Shown here piece after piece: positions 45,342-57,762 of a stretch of DNA of 64,000 bases (position 1 is the first letter of the stretch; every line of letters begins with the position of its first letter). Both the position numbers and the translations under genes were made by a program. A model generated the notes under the pieces. The model saw only the letters and a program-made list of their open reading frames with translations. It was not told where the DNA came from and searched no databases. This DNA comes from Ampelocalamus luodianensis (Eukaryota > Streptophyta > Magnoliopsida > Poales > Poaceae). The stretch is from the NCBI GenBank assembly GCA_036346255.1, contig CM070640.1, positions 41,969,238 through 42,033,237 of the forward strand, in the 5' to 3' direction.

Positions 45342-46705
45342 ATGCCGAACAAGAGGATTGCGAAACGCTCTGCACCTCCTTCTCCCTCAGAAGATGAAAA
45401 TATGGAAGATGTGGAAAAAGAAGTTGGAGAAGAGGAAGAAAATGCTAGTGATGACAGCAACAGTGACAATAACAGCAGCGACAATGAGTATGATGATGAT
45501 GATGATGATGAGGATGAGAATGAAGATGTTGCTCCTGATCAGAGTCAATTTATTGGACTTGATGTGTCAACCATCAAAAGTGAACAGTATACAATTCTGA
45601 GGCACATTAATCAGTTCAGATTTCCAAGAAATACCACCATGGGTATGTTCCACACATTGTTTCAACAGCATGTCTATCAGATCATTTATGCTAAGAAAAA
45701 GTTTGCTAATCATCGCTTTGTGAAGTGGAGCTACATGGCAAGAATCCAGTCTACAATGGGTTGCTTAGATTGTTTAGAGCTGTCAGATTGGAATCTTTGG
45801 TCTCTTTACAGTGCAACTTTCATGCAAAAGCCATCAGACAGTTTTATGCTACAGTCTTTGTTTCTCCTGATCATGATCATCTTGAATGGATGACTGGACA
45901 TCAAAAATTGGAAGCTACCAAGGATGACTTCATAAGTGCCCTGAGTCTAGGAGATTGAAGTGGTCTAAAGGTACATCTTCAGGAATCTCTTGACCTAACT
46001 CAGGTAGATGAATTTTATGATCCAAAGAAATCGGTTTGTGCGAGGAAGAGTAATCTGGACTTCTTCCTTGCCCGTGTTATTAATAGGATCATGAGAGCAT
46101 CATTCTTTCCTAGGAGTGGGAATAATGATGAGATACATGGGCGTGCCTGGAATGTGATCAAGTATATTATGGATGGCACGAGATTTGATGTTATGGATTT
46201 GATTATTAGAGAGATTGCTACCTCCAAGGGAGACAAGACCAAGAGCATTTATTTTGCTCCCTATATTATGAAACTTATTCAGAGCAAGATAGACTTTGAT
46301 CAGGACTGTGACATGGAGCATAAGGAGTACAGACCTAGAGATACTCCTCCTCAGGTGCCTCCTCCACCTCCTCTTCAGCATCAGGGACATGGATCATCCT
46401 CTCAGGGACATCCAGGACAGCAGGGTCCTCAGGAGCAGGATGCGATCGCGCCTATCTTGCGCCTTCAGACGAGCATGGATGCTAGGTTTGATCGCATGGA
46501 TGCAAGATATGATCAGATGCATGCAGAGACTTCAGCTAGATTGGATACTTTGGACTTGAGGGTCAGTCATATGGATGCGAGACTCACAGAGTATCATCAG
46601 CAGCATGTACCAGTTGTTTATCAGAGGTTTAGGAGTCGTCGACATACATCTTCAGGCGTTCAGCAGGACGATCTTCCATCCACATCAGCTCCTCCTCCTT
46701 CTTAG
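45342..46705 (+). pseudogene. Extra ORF of the copia element: acidic head, coiled-coil tail, broken
   Basis: ATG at 45342 opens MPNKRIAKRSAPPSPSEDE, a basic start followed by a very acidic Glu/Asp run (about residues 15-65). A frameshift occurs near 45730 and a TGA at 45956-45958; after it the same frame continues to 46705. The middle contains HDHLEWMTGHQKL, FFPRSGNNDEIHGRAWNVIKY and FAPYIMKLI, words I associate with extra or env-position ORFs of grass retroelements. A Pro/Gln-rich linker leads to a heptad-like tail (MDARFDRMDARYDQM...LDTLDLRVSHMDARL), probably coiled coil. The function is unknown. It sits where pol or an env-like gene would be. Confidence 0.7.
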
Positions 46706-47394
46706 CTTCTATCTTTTCATATGTAGGTCGATAGGCCTTGTTTTGTGGGATAAGCTCTTTATTGTTATCTTTTGTTATCTGTTATGAGCTTATTGAACCA
46801 TGTATGATCTTAATTGCTGTCAGACACTTTGGATATGTGATTGTTAATGTTATAGATTATGCTTATTATCCTTGTCTGAATTATGTTATTGAATCCTTAT
46901 TGTTGTTGCATGAATATTCTTCTTATCTTGATTATCAATTGTCATGCTTCCTTGGATTCATTGTTTAGAGAAAACTCCGTCAAAATTTCATAAAATCTTC
47001 TTGTGCATGTATTCCTTTCAGATCTTAAATGCACACGTTTAGGGGGAGTTTTTATATCTTTTGGTTCTTGTTCGCAAAAGGGAGAAAATGGTTAATTGAT
47101 CTAACTGAAATGACCTCTCTTTTCCAAGCTCTGTGTTATGCAAAAATCTTTTATTTTGCTTAAGGTTGATTTGAATTTTTTTGGTGATTAATGCCAAAAG
47201 GGGGAGAATGATGGATCAATATCTTTCCACATTTGGTTGTGTATCAAATATCTTACATGTCTCCTTCATATGCTTTAAGAATACATTATATGCATGATTT
47301 ACTTTCAATAGCTTAAATACTCAATATATGTTGATAATATCCAAATGTTGCTATTGATAAAGGATTTGTCATCAATTACCAAAAAGGGGGAGAT
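46706..47394 (+). other. 3' internal noncoding part of the copia element
   Basis: Contains three G-rich polypurine-like tracts: ttagggggagtt (47039), aaaagggggagaa (47196) and the final aaaaagggggaga before the LTR. The first two may be internal copies of the plus-strand primer. No coding feature. Confidence 0.55.
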
Positions 47395-50103
47395 TGAAGA
47401 ATCTAGACCCGCCATTATGTGTTAATGGAGTTTTGGTTATTAATGACAAATCTATTTATGGGACTAACACTCTTTTTGATATACCTATTGTTTAGTCTCA
47501 GTTGGATTTAAAGATCAAAGAGGTATGCATTCGACAAACATCTTATTATATCTTCTTGCATTCCTCGGATCCAATATATAGGTTGAACTTTACCAAAAAG
47601 GAAAACTTGTATATGTGCATATGTTTTTATTTACACACTCGTGTATGCACGCATTTAGGGGGAGTTCAATCTATATTTTGTGATTTCATTAGTATTGATC
47701 CATATTCCTTTGTCCACATATATTTAGGATCTTTACTTTGAAATATATCCTTGAATATATTTAACTTGTGTAGTTAATATATTCATATGAGTATATACAA
47801 CTTGTGTAAGTTTATATATACTCATATCCTTGAATATATGCAACTTGTGTAGTTCGTATATATTCATATGGGCATATGAGACTTGCGTAGTTCATATATG
47901 CTCATGTATCTTTAGAGTATACATAACTTTTGTAGTTTATATATACTCATACCAATTACATTCAATTATCTCAGATTGTGTTGGTTGTCATCAATTACCA
48001 AGAGGGAAAGATTGTGATATCTTGTCCAACCATTATTGGTTAATGGTATGATTGTGGTAATTAATGACAATCACCTTGTGGAACTAACAATTTTCTATGA
48101 GTTGGTGAAATAGGCTATGTTCCATGTGATTGAAGACTTCGGATGATGTCATGAGTTGATCATCATCAAGTCAAGTGTTTGAAGAAAAAGAATATCGCCA
48201 TGTGTTGATGATATCAAGAGAAGAACATCATCATATGTTGATGATATTGAAGTGAAGAGCTTGGAGTAAAGGAGATGATCATGAGTTGATCATCAAGACA
48301 AGAAGAATCCATCATGTGTTGATGGAGGTCAAGTGAAGAGTGCATCATGAGTTGATGTATGTCAAGACTTGAAGCGAGGATATGCGTCATCAAGCTTCAA
48401 GTGGTTGCGCAAGGAAAAGGTATGACTAGCTAGGGCTAAGGATTTGTTCCTAGTCTTTTACCGGTCTCGGTGTTTGGTTGGAGACCGGATTGCTAGAATA
48501 GGTTGCCGTACTATTAAGAGGGGTCTTAATTAGTAACTTGAGTTAGTCATGTGTTGATAGCTCATTGTGTTTGCTCTGGCTCAACTTAACATGTTGCCTA
48601 TATTTGCGAATGCGTTTTGCAAATAGTTGTGGCTCATGGTTATTCCTTGTAGCATGTGACTTTAGTTTGCGAATGTGTTTTGCAAACAGTTTAAGTCCAT
48701 ATACCTTATTCCTTGCGGCGATGATTCTAAAAGTCAGCAAAATGTGTTTTTGTGACTTGTTGAGAATCTAGCTTTCATCTCTTGTGTACATGTTGCATCA
48801 ATTTGACAAATATGTTTTGCAAATTGAGTTGAAGCAAATGTACAAAGTTTGATCTCGCCTTGGTGATCGCCGGTCCGACCGCCTCGTAGCGATCGATCGG
48901 TGGTGGTCCGACCGCCATGGGTTGGGCGGTTCGACCGATTCTCGTGTGTACCGTTATAAGAAACGGTACTACGGAGTGCGGTAGTACCGAGTTTGAAACA
49001 AGATTACTACGGAGTGCGGTAGTACCGATATTTGTTTGGCGGTACGTGTTTTCCGTAAGATATGTTTTCGGTTTGCTCGGTGCTCGTTGAGCGGCGGCCG
49101 ACCCCCTCGCGCGGCCGATCGTGAGCGGCCCGACCGCCATTGGTTGGCGGTCGACCGATTGTGAGTCCAACGGCTAGTTTTATAGCCGTTGGCGCTTGGG
49201 CGGTCCGACCGACCATTAGTTGGCGGTCAGACCGGTTTTGTCCAGATTCTCTGGAATCTTTTTCCAACGGCTAGTTTTTGTGTGTGGGCTATAAATACCC
49301 ACCTTGGCGTGTGAGTAAAAGGTAGTGGTGCCCCATTGAGTTACTTTGAGCTAAGAGCAAGCCCTCTACTCCCATTTGTGCATGTGTTGCACTTAGTGAG
49401 GTTTGAGAGGCAAATCCTATTGCATGTGTTGCATTAGGTGGTGGATTTGGTATCCATGAGAGCTTTGACACTTGATTGGTTCAAGTGAAAGTTGGAGACT
49501 TGTTACTCTTGGTGTTTGCCGACACCTAGACGGCGTGGAGGCGTCGTGCGTCGGTGATCTTCTCAAGTGAAGCTTGTGAGAAGACCCGAGCGTTTGTGAG
49601 TGGCTTGGTGCTCGCCATCTCCGGAGTGGAGTAAGAGCAACCCTAGTGGAGCGAGGTGGTTGATACCTCGGAGGAAGGCTTAATTGGTGGAGCCGGCCCA
49701 ATAGGTTTGGGTTTCCCTCAATGTGGATTATGGGAGACCGGTAAGTCTCCGACCACCACGGTAAAACATCGTTGTGTCACGTGTGTTTCTTTTGATTAGC
49801 TTTCATATGCTTTACATTGTGCAATTTACATTCATTGTATAATTGTTTATTCATTTGTATGATTGCTATCTTTTATGTGCTTAATTAATCATATCATTAG
49901 TTGATAGCTTACAAGTCTTTGCTAAACTACTCTATGTATTATTGACTTGTATTGTTGGTGCACTTAGTTGAGACTAGTGGTTTTAGGTCTTAGTTGTGCA
50001 AAACCGTATTTGTATTAACTTCCGCATTAGAAATCGGTTTTAGCGCATAAAAGTTTTAAAACGCCTATTCACCCCCCCTCTAGTCGGCCTACTCGATCTA
50101 ACA
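47395..50103 (+). repeat. Complete 3' LTR (copy 2, 2709 bp)
   Basis: Begins tgaagaatctagaccc and ends cgatctaaca. Modules in order are an AT-rich CTTGTGTAGTT array (about 47740-47960), CATCATGTGTTGATG hairpins (about 48130-48400), TTTGCAAATG-type repeats (about 48595-48840), CGGT-ACCG palindromes (about 48868-49240), a TATA box (tataaatac, 49290) and a conserved R/U5 of about 800 bp. Confidence 0.92.
48868..49240. repeat. CGGTC-N-GACCG palindrome cluster in LTR copy 2
   Basis: About ten words of the type cggtccgaccg, cggttcgaccg and cggtagtaccg occur between the TTTGC module and the TATA box. The same class of word clusters in every complete LTR copy and once internally (45027-45105). Confidence 0.8.
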
Positions 50104-50569
50104 CCCCCTCGTGGTCTCCGCTAACATCGCCGAGTTCGAGGTCCGGCGAGTCCTCATCGATGGGGGGAGCTCGGCGGACCTCCTATTTGCCGACGCCTTT
50201 AACAGGATGATGATCCCCCCCGACCGCCTGTCCCCCCCGGGCGTGCCCCTTGTGGGCTTCGGCGACCGGCCCGTCACGGCCCTCGGCCAGATTGACTTGG
50301 CCGTAACGTTCGGAGACGAATTTGCCTCCCGCACCGAGGTGGTCACCTTTGACGTTGTCCAGATGCCCTACCAATAAAACGCTATTCTGGGCCGAGCCAC
50401 GCTTAACGCCTTCGGCGCCATCGCCCACCACAACTATTTGTGCATGAAGCTCCCCGCACCAGAGGGCATCGCCACGCAGGCGAGGCGACCAGGACCTTGC
50501 CAGACACATAGAACTGGAAACCATCTCGCCGGCACGGCACGTCCACACCGTGGGGCAGGACGGGCGCGA
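50104..50569 (+). pseudogene. Ty3/gypsy protease fragment
   Basis: The frame 50111-50377 reads SANIAEFEVRRVLIDGGSSADLL with the aspartic-protease Asp-Gly-Gly, then FNRM and VGFGDRPV. After an in-frame TAA (50375-50377) it continues NAILGRATLNAFGAIAH. This is the protease of a plant Ty3/gypsy polyprotein. It is cut off at the left by the copia 3' LTR and interrupted at the right by the solo LTR at 50575. Confidence 0.88.
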
Positions 50570-51144
50570 TCAGGTGAAAGATCTAGACCTGCCATTATGT
50601 GGTAATGGAGTTTTGGTGATTAATGATAAATCTAATTGGGAGACTAACACTTTTATTGATATACATATTGTGTAGTCTTATTTGGATATAAAGGTGAAAA
50701 TCATGAAGGTATGCAAGTGATTAAGTGATTAATGACAAATGCAAGTATGAGACTAACACTCTTAATGCTATATCATGTTTTAGTCTCAGCTTGGATATAA
50801 AGCAAAAATCCAAACAGGTATGTATTCATAAATGAAAATCTATTTGTGAGACTAACAATTCTATTGATTATCTATTGCTTAGTCTCGTTTGGATATAAAG
50901 ATGGAAATACAAGAGGTATGCATTCTACTTCTTCTTATTATATCTTGTTGCATTCCTCAGATCCAAAATATAGGTTAAACTCCACCAAAAAAAGGTTAAC
51001 TTGGATATGTGCATATGTTTCCATTACACATTTGTGTATGCACACATTTAGGGGGAGTTCATTCTATATTTTGTGGTTTCATTAGTATTGATCCATATTC
51101 TCTTTCCACATATAATAAGGATCTTTACTTTGAAACATATCCTT

Positions 51145-51425
51145 GAATATATTTAACTTGTGTAGTTAATATATTCATATGAGTATATGAGAGCATATGA
51201 GACTTGTGTAGTTCATATATACTTATATGTGAGTATATATATAACTTGTGTAGTTCATAGATGCTCGTATATCCTTGAATATATTTAACTTATGTAGTTA
51301 ATATATTCATATGAGTATATACAACTTGTGTAGTTCAGATACACTCATATTTAGTATATACAACTTGTAGTTCAGATATACTCATGGTATATATAACTTG
51401 TGTAGTTTATATATACTCATGTTTA
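51145..51425 (+). repeat. AT-rich CTTGTGTAGTT array in LTR copy 3
   Basis: Repeats of (a)acttgtgtagtt-atata-tcatatgagtatata at roughly 45-60-bp spacing, several copies. Confidence 0.8.
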
Positions 51426-51654
51426 TCTATATTCAATTATTTGAGATTGCATTGTGGGACTAACATGTGTACTAAGATGTTTGAAGGCTTAGTCCCAATT
51501 CATGGATGGCGACATGGTAAGGGAAATGCATGACAATAGAGGATCATGACTAATAGCTTGATAGCATGGTTTTGGATCAAGTTAGGATCATGCATGCATT
51601 TGAATTTGAGTTTTGGAAACTCTAAGTGTTTCGCGTAAATCGGATGAACCGACG

Positions 51655-51985
51655 TGTTATGGGCGGTTCGACCGCTACCGCGTTCGACCGATCTTGTGCG
51701 GTATGACCGCACATCGGTCGTTCCGATTTCTAGTTGGTGGTTGCATAAAACCAGAACCGATGCATTTTGGCTCGGAGCTCTCTTTGTTAATCGGTCGTAC
51801 CGCATTTGAGAAACGGTTGTACCGCGATGCGGTTGTACCGAATTTTGTATGGCGGTATGAATTTTCCAGAGAGCATGTTGTTTCGGCAGTTTGCAAACCC
51901 TGCAATCTGTAGTACCGCTTCCTTCGTGCGGTACGACCGGACCAAGCGGTAGTACCGCAATTTGGTTGGCGGTTGTACCGGTTCA
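51655..51985. repeat. Extra CGGT-ACCG palindrome cluster in LTR copy 3
   Basis: More than ten words such as cggttcgaccg, cggttgtaccg, cggtagtaccg and cggtacgaccg lie between the AT-rich and hairpin modules. A second, smaller cluster is in the usual place (about 52940-53020). Confidence 0.8.
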
Positions 51986-52109
51986 GGTTTTTCAACAGCT
52001 TGTTTAGAAGCATTTTGCATGTATATCTTGGTAATTAATGTTAATCATTATGGGACTAACATTTTCCATGAGTTGGATGAATAGGTTATGTTCCAGGGTA
52101 ATGAAGACT

Positions 52110-52335
52110 TCGGATGGCATCATGAGTTGATCGTCATCAAGTAAAAGTTCAAGAAGAGGATGCATCATGTGTTAATGCATATCAAGATCTCAAAGAGAGA
52201 TGATCATGAGTTGATCATCAAGTCAAGAGAAGACTCATCATGTGTTGATTGAGGTCAAGTAAAGAATGCATCATGGGTTGATGCATGTCAAGATGATGAC
52301 CCGGACTTGAAGTGAAGATGTGCGTCATCAACCTT
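52110..52335. repeat. CATCATGTGTTGATG hairpin module in LTR copy 3
   Basis: Short inverted repeats of the form catcatg(a/t/g)gttgatg, or gatcatgagttgatc, are spaced about 35-50 bp apart, each followed by a tcaag word. Confidence 0.8.
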
Positions 52336-53974
52336 CAAGAAGATGCTCAAGGCAAAGGTATGACTAGCTAGGGCTAAGGATGTGTTCCTAGTCTTTTACC
52401 GGTCTTGGTGTTTGGTTGGAAGACCGGATTGCTAGTATAGGTTGCCGTACTATTAAGAGGGGTCTTGTCTAGTAGCTTGAGTCTCATCATGTGTTAATAA
52501 CTCAATCTCACTTGCTCTAGCTCACTCTAACATGTAGCCTATATTTGCGAATGTGTTTTGCAAATAGTTGAGGCTCATGGATAATCCTTGTAGCATGTGA
52601 CTATACTTTGCAAATGTGTTTTGCAAATGGTTGAAGTCCATGTACCTACTCCTTGTGGCATGATCTAAGTTTGCAAATGTGTTTTGCAAATTGTTGGGAT
52701 TCATGTATCTTCCTTGGCATGGTCTAAGATTGCTTGTTGCTATCATTTGGACTTAGACCATGGTAGTGGCTCTTTGAAATTGTGCTTTTTGATTTGATAA
52801 AATGTGTTTGAGATCAAATCAAATAGGTGGGTTGTGTAGCCCACTGAATAAGCTTTCAATAGAGTCCAAGATCACTCAATTCCGACATCGGAGGTCAAAA
52901 GTTATGACCTTTTACCGAGTGTCGTCAGGCTGATTTTGAGCTGCGGTACGACCGCCATGTAAAGAGCGGTATGACCGCCTGTAACGGTTGTACCGGCCCT
53001 TGTGAGGGCGGTACGACCGCAAATGGCTGTAACGGCTAGTTTTTGGCTGTTTCGTCTCCAAACGGCTAGTTTTTGGTGTAGGGGCTATAAATACCCCTTT
53101 GGCCGGTTGAGAGACAACCTTTGGAATCCCATTGAGTTCCTTTGAGCTAAGAGCAAGCCCTCTACTCCCATTTGTGCATGTGTTGCACTTAGTGAGGTTT
53201 GAGAGGCAAATCCTATTGCATGTGTTGCATTAGGTGGAAGATTTAGTATCCACGAGAGCTTTGACACTTGATTGGTTCAAGTGAAAGTTGGAGACTTATT
53301 ACTCTTGGTGTTTGCCGACACCTAGACGGCGTGGAGGCGTTGTGCGTCGGTGATCTTCTCAAGTGAAGCTTGTGAGAAGACCCGGGCGATTTGTGAGTGG
53401 CTTGGTGCTCGCCATCTCCGGAGCGGAGTAAGAGCAACCCTAGTGGATCGAGGTGATAAGTTCAAGTTGGAGTCGATTCAAGCGATTGATCTCACTTAGA
53501 GGTGTTGGTTCGGTTGGAACCGGTCCAAGTTGTTTGGACTTACCTCGGAGGTGTTGCCTCGCGTTTTGGAGCCGATCCAAAAGGTTGAACTTACCTCAAC
53601 GTGGATTAGGGGAGACCGGCAAGTCTTCGATCACCACAGGAAAAATATCGCCGTGTCAATTGTGGTTTGCTTTCTTGAGCTTTACCTTATTGCAATTTAC
53701 ATTCATTGTATAATTGCTTATTTATTTAATTGCTATCATGTATGTGCTTGATTGATCATATCATTAGTTGAAAGCTTACAAGTTCATGCTCTATTGATTA
53801 TTATCTTTATACTTGTATTGTTGGAGCACTTAGTTGAGACTAGTGATTTTAGGTCTTAATTGTGCAAAACCGTATTAATATTAACTTCCGCATTAGAAAT
53901 CGGTTTTAGTGCATAAAAGTTTTAAAACGTCTATTCACCCCCCCTCTAGTCAGCCTACTCGATCTTACATCAGG

Positions 53975-55047
53975 AAGCCGCGCCTCCTGCCAAGTGGGCC
54001 CCGAAGCCAAAGCCGCACGGGGAACTCCGGAGGGTCCCCCTAAGCGACGCCTCCCCAGAGAAAACGGTAGCCCTCGGGGCGGAGCTGCCGCCGGCGGCAC
54101 ACGAGTCCATCCTCAAGGTGCTCCGCGCCAATGCGGATGTCTTCGCCTGGGGACTGGAGGATATCCCCAGCGTGGCAAGAACAACCGCCGAACACCACCT
54201 GGCCCTCCGGGGCCCAAGAAGCAAAAGCTACGGCGCATGTTGGCAGAGTGCGCGGCACTGGCTAAAAGCGAAATCGCGAAACTGTTAAAGGCGGGAGTCA
54301 TCCGCGAGATTAAGCACTCGGAGTGGCTGGCCAATCCCATATTTGTGCAAAAAAAAGTAGGCAAGTGGCGCATGTGTGTCGACTTCACCGACCTCAACAA
54401 AGCCTGTCCTAAAGATGACTTCCCCTGCCGCGCATCGACCAACTCGTGGACGCTACTTCGGGCTGCGAGCTCATGAGCTTCCTCGATGCGTACTCCGGAT
54501 ACCATCAGGTACTCATGGCAAAGGAGGACGAGCCGAAGACGGCGTTCATTACCCCCGTGGGTACTTTCTGCTACACCCGCATGCCCTTCGGCCTCAAGAA
54601 CGCAGGGGCAACCTTCACCCGTCTCATCTCGAAGGTTTTGGCCAACCAGCTCGGACGCAACATAGAAGCTTACGTTGATGACATCGTGGTAAAGAGCAAG
54701 CTCAGAGAGACGCATGTGGACGACCTCCAAGAAACATTCGCTAGCCTCCGCTCGGAGGGAATAAAGCTCAACCCGCAAAAGTGCGCCTTTGGGGTAAAGG
54801 CTAGCAAGCTTTGGGGCTTCCTCGTCTCCGAAAGGGGTATCGAGGCCAACCCCGTCAAAATAAGGGCCATCTAAGAGATGAAGCCCCTCGGTAATGCTCG
54901 TGAGGTACAGAAACTCACGGGCCGCCTCGCCGCCCTCAGCCGTTTCCTGTCCCGATCAGTCGAAAGGGCCCTACCATTCTTCAAAACACTCCGAGGGGCG
55001 GAGCCATTCCGATGGACGAACCAATGCCAGCAAGCAGACTTATCATA
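53975..55047 (+). pseudogene. Ty3/gypsy reverse transcriptase fragment
   Basis: Continuation of the protease fragment after the solo LTR. It holds GVIREIKHSEWLANPIFVQKK, MCVDFTDLNKACPKDDFP, LDAYSGYHQV, MPFGLKNAGATF, AYVDDIVVKS (catalytic DD) and NPQKCAFGV. Frameshifts occur near 54190-54240 and near 54430, a stop interrupts at 54874, and the connection region (REVQKLTGRLAALSRF) ends abruptly at about 55047. The KACPKDDFP wording is common in grass Tat-type Ty3/gypsy elements. No RNase H or integrase follows. Confidence 0.92.
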
Positions 55048-57408
55048 GGTAACCATGCACTAATGAACCTAATTAGCATAATGGACTAAACAATGCCTAA
55101 TGAAGGGCCATTAGTCAATTAAACACTAGTTAAGTAATTAACTCTAAGTTAACTACAATGAGGTATTTAAATAAAATTGATTGGTTTAATTAACTATTTG
55201 TTATGGTCCATTGTCCATTTGGGCACATACATACACATAATTTTATTATAACAACATTTTGAATTAACCTTGTAGTTTTAATTAAAAACTAATGACACAC
55301 TATGTAGCTTTAATTAACATTCTTAAAATTAATTAATCCTAATAATAGAATCTGTGTGGGGCCAGCTAGTATTGAAATATAAGCAAGATTATTAATTCTA
55401 ACTTGATCCCTAATTAAAGTTCCCATTTTTAAACTAAATTCTAATTGCACACTAATGATAATTAATTAATATCTAACTATCTAAATCAATTACTAATTAA
55501 TTAATTAGAAATGTAATGGCTAATTGAAATATCCATTTATCTACTTAACCTACTAATTCTAATTAACCATTTGATTAACCCATTATTATTACAACCATGG
55601 CCTAGGGCCCACTATCATTAAGATAACTATACAAAATATATGACTTATAATTAAATTTGTTCTTTAATTTTACCACTAATGGCACACTAATTAACATCTA
55701 ATTACCTAAATTAATCATCTTAAATTAATTGCTAATTAACTTTATTATTTAAATTATCATTAGCATTACTTCTGAACTAATCAGCGTGGGGTCCACCTAC
55801 AATATACATACACACACACAGAGGAGGGCATAGCAAAGGAAGAGAAACAGAGGAGGTGGCCATGGGCGACAGTGGAGGGCATCGCGCCGGTGGAGGAGGA
55901 GGCGGCGGCGGCGGCGAGTGAGGCTAAAAATTGAACCAGGGAGGGGATACGACCCTAAGGGTGGTGGTGGCGTGGCTCAAGGAATTCGATGTTGTGCGGG
56001 CGGCGATGCACGGCGGCCGGGGCGACGACATTGGAGGGGGAGAACAGGAAAAAGAAGGTGTGCATGAGCACGAGGGAGGTGAAGGGGACTCACCAGAATG
56101 GACGGTGGAGGCGGAGGAGCTGCGAGGCCGGCCTAGTGGCAAGAGCCAAGGGCAGTGTCACAAGGACCTCACAGCGGCAGCGTTGCAGAGAAGGAGAGCT
56201 TGGGTGGGTGATGGTAAAGGGTGGAGGAGGGTGTGGGGATGCTCTAGGAGGGAGGATTCGGAGGGAAGCACACCGGATGAGGAATGGTGATGGTGGCGGT
56301 GATCTTTGGCCAGGAACAGGGAAGACAATGAGGGCGCGATGCTTCTGCGGAGGAATCACAAAAACGGATGAGGGGAAACAAAAAGGTGGCTTGGGAACGT
56401 GAGATGGCGTGAGAAATAATGGAAGAAGCTCACTGCGTCGACGGGGACGACCAGGGGGAGGCGGCGGCCGCGAACGGAGCAGAGGGAGAAGGCAGTCATG
56501 TTCCTGGTGCTTCGGCTATAGAGAGAGGAAAGGGAGGTGAGGAAGAGGGAGAGGACAACGAGGCGATGGTGCATGGCCGGCGCACGGTGACGGCTTTCCG
56601 AGCTCGGGTAGGAGGAAGATGGAGTGGGGGATGGGGAGGGAGGCAAGAGGAAGGAGAGGAGGTAGGGGCGCAACTTAAATAGATGTGGGAGTAGGCGGTA
56701 GTCAAAGGCAGTTGGGATTTGTGTAGCGACGAACGCGACGACTACAGGTGAGCTGTGGCTGACGCAGGGGAGCAAGCGTAATGAGGGCCGTGGTAGGGCG
56801 ACGTGATGGCACAAAGTGGTTGGCATTGGCAGCGCGTGCGTGGCTGGGCGTGGGGTTGTTGGGCGTAGTGTGGAGCAGAGGAGGGAGGAGGAAGAAGGAA
56901 GCTGGCATGGGCTGTGGTGCAAAGCAGAGCAGGGAGAAGGAAGGAGGATGGGCGGGCTGGGCGCAATTGGGCCAGGGATGGGGTAGAAATAGTAGGCTGA
57001 CCCGGGAGGGAAAAGAAAAGGAGAAGAAAAGCAAAGGGAGTCTGGGCCGACTCGATTTCGGCTCAAACCTGATTTTTAAAGTTTTTATCTTGCTTTTCTT
57101 TTAAATTCAAATTCAAATTCCTGGTTTCACGCCGTACCGAAAACTAGGCAACCCTCCGTCGTCCTTGGCAAGGTTGAGCTAGTACAAACAATGTCGGCTA
57201 GTTTTATAAGTAGTAGTAATTCAAAAAGGAAATCAGATTAGATATAGATAGATAGACAGTGGACTCGGCAGAGCCGTGCCCTTGTGTATTTGCACAGGTA
57301 CTCAGGTGTCATGTGGCCAGGCCCAGCCCAGCCCAGGGCTGATAGCCCCCCAACACTCCTACAGCCCGCCGTAACGAGGGCGACGAAGAGAAACTCGCCT
57401 TGTACGCG
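55048..57408. other. AT-rich then purine-rich DNA, no gene recognised
   Basis: 55048-55860 is strongly AT-rich and built of taattaa/ctaattaac words. 55860-57060 is GA-rich on the plus strand, giving long proline- and serine-rich frames on the reverse strand (for example 56356-57066) that match no family. 57060-57400 is mixed, with repeated cccagcccag. The block may be a further LTR or element interior, but no ends were found. Confidence 0.35.
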
Positions 57409-57434
57409 GAGATGAGATGAGATGAGATGAGATG
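57409..57434 (+). repeat. (GATGA)n microsatellite, five units
   Basis: A short pure pentanucleotide repeat, gagatgagatgagatg and so on. Confidence 0.9.
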
Positions 57435-57762
57435 TTCGTGGCCCTGGGAGCCGGCGCCGCCTCGCTCGCTCGCTCGTCGTCTCGCCGGCCGGTGCGAGGC
57501 TCGTCCGGCGGCGGGTGCGATCTCTGTCTTTCCGCAGGTGATTGGATTGGTTTAATTAAATGATTTGAGTCCACGTATCGATCATCGCATCTGTGATGTG
57601 TGACCGAGCTCACGAGAAAAAGAATGTATGATAGGCGAAATCATTAGTCGGTATTAGCAAAATACATCATCCGATCTCAATGACGTATAAAAAAGAACAA
57701 AGTGAATTAAAATTTCCAAGTAAAAAAATAGATAGAACGAAAGTAAAAACAAACATTACATT

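Larger units (their letters stand above)
41418..50103 (+). mobile_element. Copia-type element with gag and an extra ORF but no pol; 5' LTR truncated
   Basis: A partial 5' LTR (41418-42335) is followed by a primer site (tggtatcagagc, 42338-42349), a broken gag, an extra ORF, a polypurine tract (aaaaagggggaga, about 47381-47393) and a complete 3' LTR (47395-50103). The two LTRs are about 98 percent identical over the 916 shared bases by eye. No protease, integrase, reverse transcriptase or RNase H motif was found in the 5.06-kb interior, so it is non-autonomous. The stretch 44017-45341 between the ORFs is AT-rich with no motif except a CGGTC-palindrome cluster near 45030-45105. Confidence 0.85.
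50575..53969 (+). mobile_element. Solo LTR of the copia family (copy 3, 3395 bp), TSD TCAGG
   Basis: Starts tgaaagatctagacc and ends cgatcttaca, flanked by the perfect duplication tcagg (50570-50574 and 53970-53974). It lies inside a Ty3/gypsy pol gene, whose protease is on the left and reverse transcriptase on the right. No internal region is present, so it is the product of LTR-LTR recombination. Relative to copy 2 it carries an additional CGGT-palindrome cluster (51655-51985) upstream of the hairpin module. TATA at about 53085. Confidence 0.95.

Noticed and set aside
56356..57066. 236-codon reverse-strand ORF
   Set aside because: Low-complexity Pro/Ser/Leu translation of GA-rich DNA with overlapping frames on both strands and no known domain.
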